The notes below the pieces were generated by a model. That model saw only the letters and a program-made list of their open reading frames with translations, did no database searches and was not told the DNA's origin. Shown here in pieces: positions 4,908 to 12,340 of a DNA stretch of 15,454 nucleotides. Both the position numbers and the translations under genes were made by a program. The stretch comes from Chloroflexota bacterium (GTDB lineage Bacteria; Chloroflexota; Anaerolineae; Promineifilales; Promineifilaceae), in the NCBI GenBank assembly GCA_024223125.1, contig JAAEOP010001223.1:1-15454 (forward strand), given 5' to 3'. Position 1 is the first letter of the stretch. The number at the start of each line of letters is the position of its first letter.

Positions 4908-7900
4908 ATGACTCAACAGACAAAGATGGCCGACTCCCCTTTCCCCCCCCGCACCCAATTTTACATTGATAGCTTCACCCTCTTCTTTTTATCGTTTATA
5001 GGGGGATTGGCTCTCAGCCGCCTTTTGTATGAAGGTTTGTTTCCACAGATGTTGGGGTTGGCACGGCCGCTAATCGTTCTCCCCTTCTCCACCCTCATCG
5101 CTTTTATCATCTGGGCCATATGGCTAACTTTTAACAAAGCGAATAATGTCCACCCCCTCACCCTATCCCCCCTTCTCCTCAACCTCCTCTGGCTGCTAAA
5201 TCCCACCGTAGACCTGGTTCGCAGCCGCTTATTCTTTGGCGCGGCCGTGTGGCTGACGGCCGTGTTGATATTGGTAAATAGAGATTGGAGATTAGAGAAG
5301 GAAAATTTCCAATCTCCAATCTCCAATCTCCAATACTTCGATATCGCTCAACCCAAGCCTCAGATCATCAATCGTTGGAAATGGTTGAGTATCATCCTTG
5401 TTATAGCGGCCTTACTGCCCATTTACTTACTCACCATGTCATCTACTGTAGGCGCGGCCGATATCTTTGAATTTCAGGTGGTGACACCACAGTTAGGGAT
5501 AGTGCATCCGACAGGGTATCCACTGTACCTGCTGTTGGGCAAACTGTTTACATTATTGCCCTGGGGGTCACTGGCCTGGCGGTTGAATCTGGCTTCACTG
5601 CTGTTTGGGTTGGCGGCCGTAAGTTTATTGACGATGCTGCTGTACCGGCTGGTGGCCCGGCCGCTGCCCGCCATCCTCGCTGCCACAATCACCGGGTTAA
5701 CTGCCACCTTTTGGAGCCAGGCCATCGTGGCCGAAGTGTATGCACTGCACGCTTTGGTGGTTATGCTGGCTCTGTTTTTGATATGTGAGATTGGAGATTG
5801 GAGATTCACCGTATCATACCTCCCTCACATAAAAAAAGAGCGTCTCATTTTACTCCTGGCGTTCATCATCGGCCTGGGGATGACCAATCACGTCACCACC
5901 ATCTTCCTCCTTCCCCCGGCCGTTCTAACCATCCTCTTCACCCAATACACCAAACGGATTACGGACAACGGATTACAAACTACAAGCGCCCGCTTCTACC
6001 TAAAGCTAGCCGCCGCCTTTCTCCTCCCCCTACTCCTTTACGCCTATCTCCCCCTCCGCTGGCAGGCGGTCAATGAGGAACCAATGGGATTGGCTCGCTT
6101 TATAGATTGGGTAATCGCGGGCCGGTTTCAAGGAGCATTGCAACTACGAGGCTGGCTAGATGACCCTACCCGTTATGCGATTGTGGGACGGTTATTCCTG
6201 GAAAATTGGGGCTGGTTTAATTTGGCGCTGGCCGGATTAGGGTTTGTGGTTTTATTGTGGCGACGCTGGCAAACGGCCGCTATCATCTTCACACTCTGGT
6301 TAGGTGTCACCTTTTACGCCCTAAACTATTATGTACCTGATCTGGCCGTATTTATCATTCCAGCACAGTTGATTATTGGAGTTTGGTGGGGAATTGGGAT
6401 ATTTGCGATTTTGGAAATTGGGACTAGAAAATCCCCAATACTTCGGTATCGTTCAGCACATGCCTCCAATCTCCAATCTTTAATCTCTGTTCTCATTATT
6501 ATCCCCTCTCTACTTTTGACAGTAACCCATTGGTCAACGAATGATCAATCTGGCGTCAATCATTTGGAGGCGTGGGGGCGCAGGGTTTTGGCACGGCCTT
6601 TGGCAAAAAATGGCGCAATTCTGGCAGACAGTGAAAAGATTGCTCCGCTGCTTTATTTACAGGTAGCAGAAGGATTGCGACCCGATTTAGACATCTCCGT
6701 TTGGCCAGATGAAGCTGCCTACCGAGAACAGGTAGACGGCCGCCTGGCAGCCGGTCAAACTGTCTATTTAGCCCGACAATTACCAGGATTGCAAAGCATC
6801 TACCACCTCCGTTCCGTTGGCCCACTCACCGAAGTTTCCACCCAACCCATCTCCCAATCTCCCAATCCTTCGACAAACTCAGGACAGATTCTTCAATTTA
6901 ATCCCATCACCCTCCAAAGTTATCAAATCGAACCATCTACTGGTTCGTCCACCGCCGTCACCTTTTATTGGCAGGCGCAAGAGCCGGTAGAGGAAGTGTG
7001 GCATGTGTATGTGCGTTGGACTGGTTTGGAAAGCAGCAACGGCCGTCATCCAGCCAACAACTTTTATCCCACCAACGCCTGGAAAGAGAACGAAATTGTG
7101 TCCGATTATCATGTGCTGCCCCACCCGGTTTTGTCAGCGCCACAACCAGTACAATTGCAAGTAGCCCTGGCCCCTCCATTTACCAATCCACAAACATTGG
7201 CGTGGCAAACAGTAACAACAGTTGATCTACCGGCCACAACGGGGTTCACAAGCGGACGGCCGTATCGGATTCAAATTGGGTCGGCCGTCATCCAGGCAGC
7301 CCAATTTCCTGACCAGACCCGGCCGCAAAAACCGCTATCACTACTTGTTTCTGGCTGGGGGAAACCGTTGAGAATGTTGTTTAAACTACGAGAGAGCGAT
7401 CCGTTTTCACTTGTCAGTTTTCACTCTGCGGCCGAGCAATGGGGATCGGCCGTTGCCAGTTCACCGTTTACATTGGCTGCGAAAGTGGACACGGAATTGG
7501 AGAACGGCCGTTACCAACTTACTGTCAGCCGTCCTGGGCAAACGGCGCTTTGTGGCTGGATGCAGCCGGTGACAGAAGCGTGTTCTTTGGGTGAAGTAGA
7601 AATTAGTGGCGTGGCATTGCCAGAGATGGCTGTGAACTATGAAGACAAAATCGCGCTGCTGACTATAGATATGCCCGACACCACATTGCAACCAGGCGGC
7701 CAACTACCCGTCACCCTCAACTGGCTAGCTCTGGCCGACTTAGCCGCAGATTACACCCTCTTTTTGCAAGTAGTAGACACCCATGATCGTATCGTCGGAC
7801 AGATAGATAGTTGGCCGGTACAGGGAACCTATCCCACCAGCAATTGGCAGCCCGGCAAAACCATCAGCGACCCCTATACCATCCAATTGAGCCAGGAACT

Positions 7901-8027
7901 ACCCCCTGGGGAGTACCGGCTGCTGGTAGGTTGGTATTTGTTGGCAGACGGCCGTCGCTTGCCCGTTTTGAATGACAACGGCGCCTCCATAGATGATAAG
8001 TTCACGTTTCCGTTGAATCGGCCGTGA
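4908..8027 (+). CDS. DUF2723-family membrane glycosyltransferase (O-mannosyltransferase-like)
   Basis: The protein has about 1039 residues from the ATG at 4908. A TTG at 4872 would add 12 residues but leaves the promoter inside the gene. Many hydrophobic helices fill roughly residues 15-550. After the first helices comes the DUF2723/TMEM260 hallmark: TVGAADIFEFQVVTPQLGIV followed by HPTGYPLYLLLGKLF (about residues 178-215). Its acidic pair corresponds to the catalytic region of GT-C transferases, which use a lipid-linked sugar. The soluble C-terminal half (about 560-1039) is predicted to be outside the membrane. It contains two similar beta domains with SDYHVLPHPV and SDPYTIQLSQELPPGEYRLL signatures. 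Family membership implies glycosylation of surface proteins or polymers; the acceptor is unknown. Several loops carry short dispersed repeats read in frame (listed separately). It stands alone, convergent with the kinase gene. Confidence 0.85.
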   Translation: MTQQTKMADSPFPPRTQFYIDSFTLFFLSFIGGLALSRLLYEGLFPQMLGLARPLIVLPFSTLIAFIIWAIWLTFNKANNVHPLTLSPLLLNLLWLLNPTVDLVRSRLFFGAAVWLTAVLILVNRDWRLEKENFQSPISNLQYFDIAQPKPQIINRWKWLSIILVIAALLPIYLLTMSSTVGAADIFEFQVVTPQLGIVHPTGYPLYLLLGKLFTLLPWGSLAWRLNLASLLFGLAAVSLLTMLLYRLVARPLPAILAATITGLTATFWSQAIVAEVYALHALVVMLALFLICEIGDWRFTVSYLPHIKKERLILLLAFIIGLGMTNHVTTIFLLPPAVLTILFTQYTKRITDNGLQTTSARFYLKLAAAFLLPLLLYAYLPLRWQAVNEEPMGLARFIDWVIAGRFQGALQLRGWLDDPTRYAIVGRLFLENWGWFNLALAGLGFVVLLWRRWQTAAIIFTLWLGVTFYALNYYVPDLAVFIIPAQLIIGVWWGIGIFAILEIGTRKSPILRYRSAHASNLQSLISVLIIIPSLLLTVTHWSTNDQSGVNHLEAWGRRVLARPLAKNGAILADSEKIAPLLYLQVAEGLRPDLDISVWPDEAAYREQVDGRLAAGQTVYLARQLPGLQSIYHLRSVGPLTEVSTQPISQSPNPSTNSGQILQFNPITLQSYQIEPSTGSSTAVTFYWQAQEPVEEVWHVYVRWTGLESSNGRHPANNFYPTNAWKENEIVSDYHVLPHPVLSAPQPVQLQVALAPPFTNPQTLAWQTVTTVDLPATTGFTSGRPYRIQIGSAVIQAAQFPDQTRPQKPLSLLVSGWGKPLRMLFKLRESDPFSLVSFHSAAEQWGSAVASSPFTLAAKVDTELENGRYQLTVSRPGQTALCGWMQPVTEACSLGEVEISGVALPEMAVNYEDKIALLTIDMPDTTLQPGGQLPVTLNWLALADLAADYTLFLQVVDTHDRIVGQIDSWPVQGTYPTSNWQPGKTISDPYTIQLSQELPPGEYRLLVGWYLLADGRRLPVLNDNGASIDDKFTFPLNRP
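5282..5362. repeat. Dispersed short-repeat cluster inside the DUF2723 gene, copy 1
   Basis: GATTGGAGATT at the left faces tandem units of AATCTCC (about 5311-5331), making an inverted arrangement. These are followed by CCAATACTTCGATATCGCTC and a further 12 bases related to copy 3. The segment is read in frame as a polar loop (about residues 125-151, SPISNLQYFDIAQPKPQ) between membrane helices, a region poor in family-like sequence. It looks like inserted repeat DNA that the gene tolerates. Confidence 0.6.
5787..5806. repeat. Dispersed short-repeat cluster inside the DUF2723 gene, copy 2
   Basis: Nearly three tandem GAGATTG units, the complement of the AATCTCC units of copy 1, lie in frame after a membrane helix and encode CEIGDWRF. 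The following bases to about 5840 encode a charged loop (SYLPHIKKERL). Confidence 0.55.
6433..6486. repeat. Dispersed short-repeat cluster inside the DUF2723 gene, copy 3
   Basis: CCAATACTTCGGTATCGTTC and the next 12 bases match copy 1 over 32 bp with 5 differences. They are followed by CTCCAATCTCCAATC units. The segment is read in frame as SPILRYRSAHASNLQSL between two hydrophobic helices (about residues 509-526). Confidence 0.6.
6851..6887. repeat. Dispersed short-repeat cluster inside the DUF2723 gene, copy 4
   Basis: Two CTCCCAAT units are followed by CCTTCGACAAACTCAGGACA. This resembles the TTCGAC...CTCAG short repeats scattered between genes in many bacterial genomes (from memory, not searched). 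It is read in frame as SQSPNPSTNSGQ at the border between the membrane part and the soluble C-terminal part. Confidence 0.5.
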
Positions 8028-8088
8028 AAGAACAACGCTAAAGAAATCGGGTTTTTAATGTCAGATAGAGGAACTCTTTCTCCAATCT

Positions 8089-11000
8089 CTATTCATCTTT
8101 TGGCTGCAACGCCTGAGCCAACAGTTGTGCCAGCTTCTCTATGGTTGGCGGCTTGAGCAGCCAACCGGCCAATCCTTGCGCTTGCAGCTTCTGCAGGTCG
8201 CCTTCCAACGGATGACCACTCAGTATTAACATTGGCAGGCTCAGACCACACTGCCGCAGCGCTTGGAACAATGCCTCCCCACCCATTTCCGGCATGATCA
8301 GGTCACTTAACACCAGAGCAATTTCTTGTTGACGCTGCTCCAGAACGGTCAACGCCTCAAGTCCATTAACGGCCGTCAACACACGATAATTCAGTTCCGT
8401 AACCGTATCAGCCAACGCTTTTCGCATGAGCGGGTCATCCTCTACCACCAAGATCATCTCCCCTTTACCCAGAAAAAGCGACGGCTTTGTTTCTGACCTC
8501 TTTGGCTGCAGCCGCACCGGCAAAATGGGTAAATAGATGGCAAATGTTGTACCCTGCCCTATGTGGCTCTCAACGGTCGTATGCCCGCCATGTTGGTCAA
8601 CAATCCCAGCTACCTGAGACAAGCCCAAACCCGACCCTTTGCCCACCTGTTTCGTGGTGAAAAATGGTTCAAAAATATGGGACAGTGCGGCCGGGGCAAT
8701 CCCGTCGCCGTTATCCCTCACTTGCAAACGCACCCATTCTCCGGCAAAAGGCTGCTGACAAACTGCACAGTACACCTCGTCTGCCGTTACAGTCCGCGCC
8801 AAAATCAGTCGCAATTTCCCCCCGTCCGGCATTGCATCGCGGGCATTGACCACCAAGTTCACAACAGCTTGCTGTAACCGGGTCGGGTCAGCATTGACAG
8901 TATATTCAGCCATCCCATACGTGAAACCAATCTGGACACTCTCCGGCAGGGTTCGGCTCAACAGTTTGACCTGCTCTTCCAGAAACGGTATCAGGCCCAG
9001 CGGTCGTGGCTCCAACACAGCCCGGCGGCTAAAATCAAGAATTTGCTGCACCAGTTCAGTAGCTCGCCACGCCTGATGAGAAATTGTTTCCAGACGTTCC
9101 CGGACCACCGGGGATAAATGTGGCAGTCGCAGTCCCGTTTCGGTATAAAGGACAATCACGGTCATGATGTTATTGAAATCGTGAGCAATGCCGGCTGCCA
9201 ACTGCCCCACAGCCGCCAATCGCTCTCGCTGCACCATTCTTTCTTGGGTGTCTTTGAGTTCAGCCAGCGCCGCTTGCAGTCGCTGGTTACTTTCCTGCAA
9301 GGTTTGGGCTGTTCTTTCTCGTTCATTTAAAAATTGAATGCGGTCAATTACCACTGCCACATGGCGGGAAACAGCTTCCAGATAATCCAGTTCAGCTGGG
9401 GTAGGAACCTTTACCCCCTCATCCCCAAAAGTGCCGGTGGCTAAAATACCAAGCCGCTTGTTTTCCAGCAAGACCGGCACGTTAATAATCGTGCGGTTGC
9501 CCAGTTGGGCTACGATCTCCTTGTTGGTGCGTGGATCAGTTCGGGCATCCTCTACCACAACCGGGTGGCTTACGGTTATAATATATTCTAAGTAGGTGTC
9601 GCCTTTGATTTTAAATATCTGGATTTGGTCGCGTAACTCCTCAACTATTTCGCCGACGCCTGTTAAAAGCTGAGCGTACTCCTCGTTTTCATCAACCAGA
9701 TAAATCCAGACTGCCTGATAACCTAGAACTGATTGGATTTCTTTCTGAAGGGGCGTGACAATTTCACTGTGATTGCGTGCCTGTTCCAGTTTTTGGGCCA
9801 ACCTAGCCAACGATTGCATTTTTTCTTCACTGTCGCGCAACGCTTCTTCTTTTTGTTTGCGGTCTATTGTTTGGGCAACCTGGGAAGCTACATATTCGAG
9901 CATTTGTTGTTCCCGTTCGCCGTAAGCGTGGGGATCGTCGTAATGTTGCACGGTCATCACGCCGATGGTCTGATTTTCGACAATAAGGGGAACGCCTAGC
10001 CACACGCCCGGTAGAGCGCCGATGGGTTCCGCTTCACCCTGTGCGGCCATTGTCTGATGTCGGCCGGCATCTACCAATTGGGAAACGCTGCTATGGAGGA
10101 CATATTCTGTCCAACCTTTACGCGGCCGACGCGGCTGGGGGGCGGCTTCTTTTTCGTCTACAAAATAGGGAAAGTGGAGCAAGTCGGCCGTTTCGTCATA
10201 CAGACCAAAGTAAAAGTTGTCGGCCGGCATCACGGTTTGAATAATTTTGTGGATGGTCGGGTAAAGTTTATCTAAAGATGCAGCATGGTCGGCGGCCTGG
10301 GCAATGTGGTAAACGGCCGTTTGCAACCTCTCAGCCTGTACATTAGCGGTCACATCATCCACCACAACAATCATGCCGGAAATATGGCCTTCCTCTGTCT
10401 TCTGGGGGACGACTTTTAGATTAATGATAAGTTCTTTGCCCCAATGGGAAGTATAGGGCAGTTTAGTTATACTAAATGTCTCGCCGTTGGTCAGGACTTT
10501 ATTGAAAGCGGCCGTAATATCTGACTGCATTGTGGGAATGCTCATGTCCAGATTCAGAGTTTCCTCAATACCGGGACTATCCATCATCTTCAAAAAGGCA
10601 TCATTGGCGCTGGTCACTTTCCCCGCTCTGTTCACCGTGACAATCCCCACCGGCGCCGAAGCAATGATATTTTCATTAAATCTGGCTAACTGGGCAAATC
10701 TATCTTCGGCCTCCTTGCGCTCAGTGACATCAAAGACATAACCTAGATAATGGGTAATCTGTCCGGATTCGTCTCGTAGGATGGTCGTATAATCAGCAAT
10801 CCATTTTTTCCGTTCGGTGACGTCGCGCACAAATCCCAGAACCAGTTTCTGGTCTTTCAATTGAATAGGATAGCCACGAATCTCGGCCAGGAAACGGGAG
10901 CCATCCTGGCACAATAATTCGATTTCCTGCTGGCCGGCTTGCTGGCCCACAACTCTGGGGAATAAAGTGAACTCCGTTTCCGGCAGCACCAGGTCACGCA

Positions 11001-11154
11001 CGTTCATCGTCAACAATTCCGCTTCGCTGTAGCCAGTCATCTGGCAAAAGGCAGGATTGACAAGAATATAGTCGCCATTGGTGGCAGCCAGACAGATGCC
11101 CTCGCCGGATTGTTCGGTAATAGCTTGAAAAAGAGTCTGGTAGGGGATGTCCAT
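8089..11154 (-). CDS. Hybrid sensor histidine kinase (PAS, PAC stub, PAS, GAF, GAF, HisKA, HATPase, receiver)
   Basis: The 1021-residue soluble kinase has no membrane segment, so it senses an internal or diffusible signal. Domains in order: PAS (about 5-115, ending GFVRDVTERK); a 30-residue PAC stub without a PAS core (117-147, ending DVTERK); PAS (about 158-275); GAF (about 280-432); GAF (about 448-605); coiled coil (about 605-645); HisKA with GIAHDFNN (phospho-His658); and HATPase with NLVVNARDAM (Asn770), VRDNGDGI (Asp814), FEPFFTTK and GSGLGLS. A C-terminal receiver (900-1021) has EDD at 905-907, phospho-Asp951 in VLSDLIMP and Lys1001 in LLKPP. A CxxC (Cys796/Cys799) sits in a short insert between the N and G1 boxes. 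The H-box type (AHDFNN) belongs to the HPK4-like class. The ATG at 11154 has GAGAG about 8 nt before it. No output regulator lies beside it; the nearest relic is LuxR-type. Confidence 0.92.
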   Translation of the reverse strand: MDIPYQTLFQAITEQSGEGICLAATNGDYILVNPAFCQMTGYSEAELLTMNVRDLVLPETEFTLFPRVVGQQAGQQEIELLCQDGSRFLAEIRGYPIQLKDQKLVLGFVRDVTERKKWIADYTTILRDESGQITHYLGYVFDVTERKEAEDRFAQLARFNENIIASAPVGIVTVNRAGKVTSANDAFLKMMDSPGIEETLNLDMSIPTMQSDITAAFNKVLTNGETFSITKLPYTSHWGKELIINLKVVPQKTEEGHISGMIVVVDDVTANVQAERLQTAVYHIAQAADHAASLDKLYPTIHKIIQTVMPADNFYFGLYDETADLLHFPYFVDEKEAAPQPRRPRKGWTEYVLHSSVSQLVDAGRHQTMAAQGEAEPIGALPGVWLGVPLIVENQTIGVMTVQHYDDPHAYGEREQQMLEYVASQVAQTIDRKQKEEALRDSEEKMQSLARLAQKLEQARNHSEIVTPLQKEIQSVLGYQAVWIYLVDENEEYAQLLTGVGEIVEELRDQIQIFKIKGDTYLEYIITVSHPVVVEDARTDPRTNKEIVAQLGNRTIINVPVLLENKRLGILATGTFGDEGVKVPTPAELDYLEAVSRHVAVVIDRIQFLNERERTAQTLQESNQRLQAALAELKDTQERMVQRERLAAVGQLAAGIAHDFNNIMTVIVLYTETGLRLPHLSPVVRERLETISHQAWRATELVQQILDFSRRAVLEPRPLGLIPFLEEQVKLLSRTLPESVQIGFTYGMAEYTVNADPTRLQQAVVNLVVNARDAMPDGGKLRLILARTVTADEVYCAVCQQPFAGEWVRLQVRDNGDGIAPAALSHIFEPFFTTKQVGKGSGLGLSQVAGIVDQHGGHTTVESHIGQGTTFAIYLPILPVRLQPKRSETKPSLFLGKGEMILVVEDDPLMRKALADTVTELNYRVLTAVNGLEALTVLEQRQQEIALVLSDLIMPEMGGEALFQALRQCGLSLPMLILSGHPLEGDLQKLQAQGLAGWLLKPPTIEKLAQLLAQALQPKDE

Positions 11155-11224
11155 TGGTATACTCTCAGCTCAACCTTGATAGAGGTTACTACGGTTTTGA
11201 TAATGATCTAAGTTTAACAATTAT

Positions 11225-11418
11225 CTACATATTGCCTAGACCGGCATCTTTCGCCTTAATAATTGCTTGAGCGCGGTTAGCCACTTGCAGCTTGTTGAAG
11301 ATGTTGGAGCGGCAATATCTTGAAGCAGGCGCCGCTCTTTGCTTGTAAAAGTTTCACCCGCTGTACACGACACTGCCCGCAGCCAACCCACAATCTCACC
11401 CCGGTAGATGAGCGGTCA
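11225..11418 (-). pseudogene. Relic of a sensor-kinase GAF end fused to a NarL/LuxR-type regulator C-terminus
   Basis: Read on the minus strand, one frame gives PLIYRGEIVGWLRAVSCTAG and then ETFTSKERRLLQDIAA (about 11418-11320). This is the end of the GAF domain found in NarX/LiaS-like kinases. After about 11305 another frame reads NIFNKLQVANRAQAIIKAKD followed by AGL and a stop at 11225-11227, which matches the recognition helix end of LuxR-type HTH domains. In such operons the kinase gene precedes the regulator gene. One deletion would therefore have removed the whole stretch from the kinase GAF to the regulator HTH. A stop codon (TGA) lies just upstream of PLIYRGE. No start codon or product is expected. 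Confidence 0.7.
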
Positions 11419-11441
11419 CTCGGTGAAGTCGGATGATGGCT

Positions 11442-11468
11442 GACCGCAGACGGCCGCCGTCTGCGGTC
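11442..11468. repeat. Perfect 12-bp-arm palindromic hairpin
   Basis: GACCGCAGACGG (11442-11453) and CCGTCTGCGGTC (11457-11468) are exact inverted copies around CCG. There is no T-run on either strand, so it is not a typical intrinsic terminator. It adjoins the two-component relic and lies about 100 bp before the M23 gene. Confidence 0.6.
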
Positions 11469-11551
11469 GCCAATTCAATAGCCGCGTAAGGCAGATTCAA
11501 GATTTGGGTGTCGGTGGGCCTGTAAAGATAGCTTCAAACCGGCACGATACG

Positions 11552-11557
11552 TATAAT
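11552..11557 (+). promoter_or_regulatory. -10 hexamer directly before the M23 peptidase gene (possible leaderless start)
   Basis: A perfect TATAAT ends 8 nt before the GTG at 11566, so the expected transcription start is at or next to the start codon. No Shine-Dalgarno sequence is visible, and the -35 region is weak. It would drive the three-gene operon to 15258. Confidence 0.45.
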
Positions 11558-11565
11558 TCCAGGCT

Positions 11566-12336
11566 GTGAAAAAAATAACCTCACTTAAAAGATGGCTGCA
11601 ACATCCGCTACAACGCTTACTCATTTTAGGCGTCATTGGACTAATCGGCGTGGCAGGTTTGTATATGGCTTACCGGACCATCTCCTATCTGCGATACGTG
11701 AACGACCCTCGTAACGATTCCTTTTTCCAATGGGCCAGTGGCGATGCGACCGTTCGTGAAAACCTTGTCACCGTCCAGCGGGAAGCTTGCCCTGGCGTGC
11801 CTTTCATTTTGCCGGCCGATGGCTTCATCGGCCTATTGTATGAAGACCCACGCGGCCCCTACTCAAAACAGAATCCGCACCAGGGAATAGACATTTTCAG
11901 CAACACACAAGCAGGCATAACGCCGGTGTATGCCGCTTACAATGGATATGTCACTCGTGAGGATGATTGGCGCAGTACGCTGATTATGCGTGTGCCGCGA
12001 GACCCATTAAACTCAGAGCGGCAAATCTGGCTCTATTACACCCATATGGCTGACCGGGCAGGCAATGATTTTATTGTGGATGCGTTCTCCCCCGGAACCC
12101 ATGAGCAGTTTGTAGAACAAGGCACATTGTTGGGTTACACAGGCAATTATAATGGCGATTCGGCGCGAAGTGTGTGGGTGCATCTGCATTTTTCAATTGT
12201 ACAGGATGACGGCAACGGCCGTTATACAAACGAGATCAAATTCAACAATACCATTGACCCTTCTCCTTATCTGGGCATGGCGCTCAATTTCAAAAAGGGT
12301 GGTTCTGCGGATGGGTGTGTAGAACTGCAACAGTAA
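11566..12336 (+). CDS. Membrane-anchored M23 (LytM-type) zinc metallopeptidase
   Basis: The 256-residue protein has a basic N-terminus and one membrane helix (about residues 18-37). An M23 domain lies outside the membrane (about 75-240). The zinc site is complete: HQGID gives His105 and Asp109, and VHLHFS gives His206 and His208. TH at 159-160 supplies the further conserved His. The preceding ILPADGFIG and YNGYVT blocks match the lysostaphin-like beta fold. The family cleaves peptide cross-links of peptidoglycan, in growth, division or remodelling. The start is GTG with no SD but a TATAAT 8 nt upstream. The penicillin-acylase gene follows 4 bp after the stop, so they are co-transcribed. The C-terminus has one extra Cys (Cys252) that could pair with Cys75. 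Confidence 0.88.
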   Translation: MKKITSLKRWLQHPLQRLLILGVIGLIGVAGLYMAYRTISYLRYVNDPRNDSFFQWASGDATVRENLVTVQREACPGVPFILPADGFIGLLYEDPRGPYSKQNPHQGIDIFSNTQAGITPVYAAYNGYVTREDDWRSTLIMRVPRDPLNSERQIWLYYTHMADRAGNDFIVDAFSPGTHEQFVEQGTLLGYTGNYNGDSARSVWVHLHFSIVQDDGNGRYTNEIKFNNTIDPSPYLGMALNFKKGGSADGCVELQQ

Positions 12337-12340
12337 AATA

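Noticed and set aside
5474..5809. Minus-strand 111-codon ORF inside the DUF2723 gene
   Set aside because: It is antisense to the family hallmark segment; no initiation signal or homology.
8028..8088. Intrinsic terminator between the convergent DUF2723 and kinase genes
   Set aside because: Only a 6-bp ATAGAG/CTCTAT pairing with a long loop and no T-run; not enough to call.
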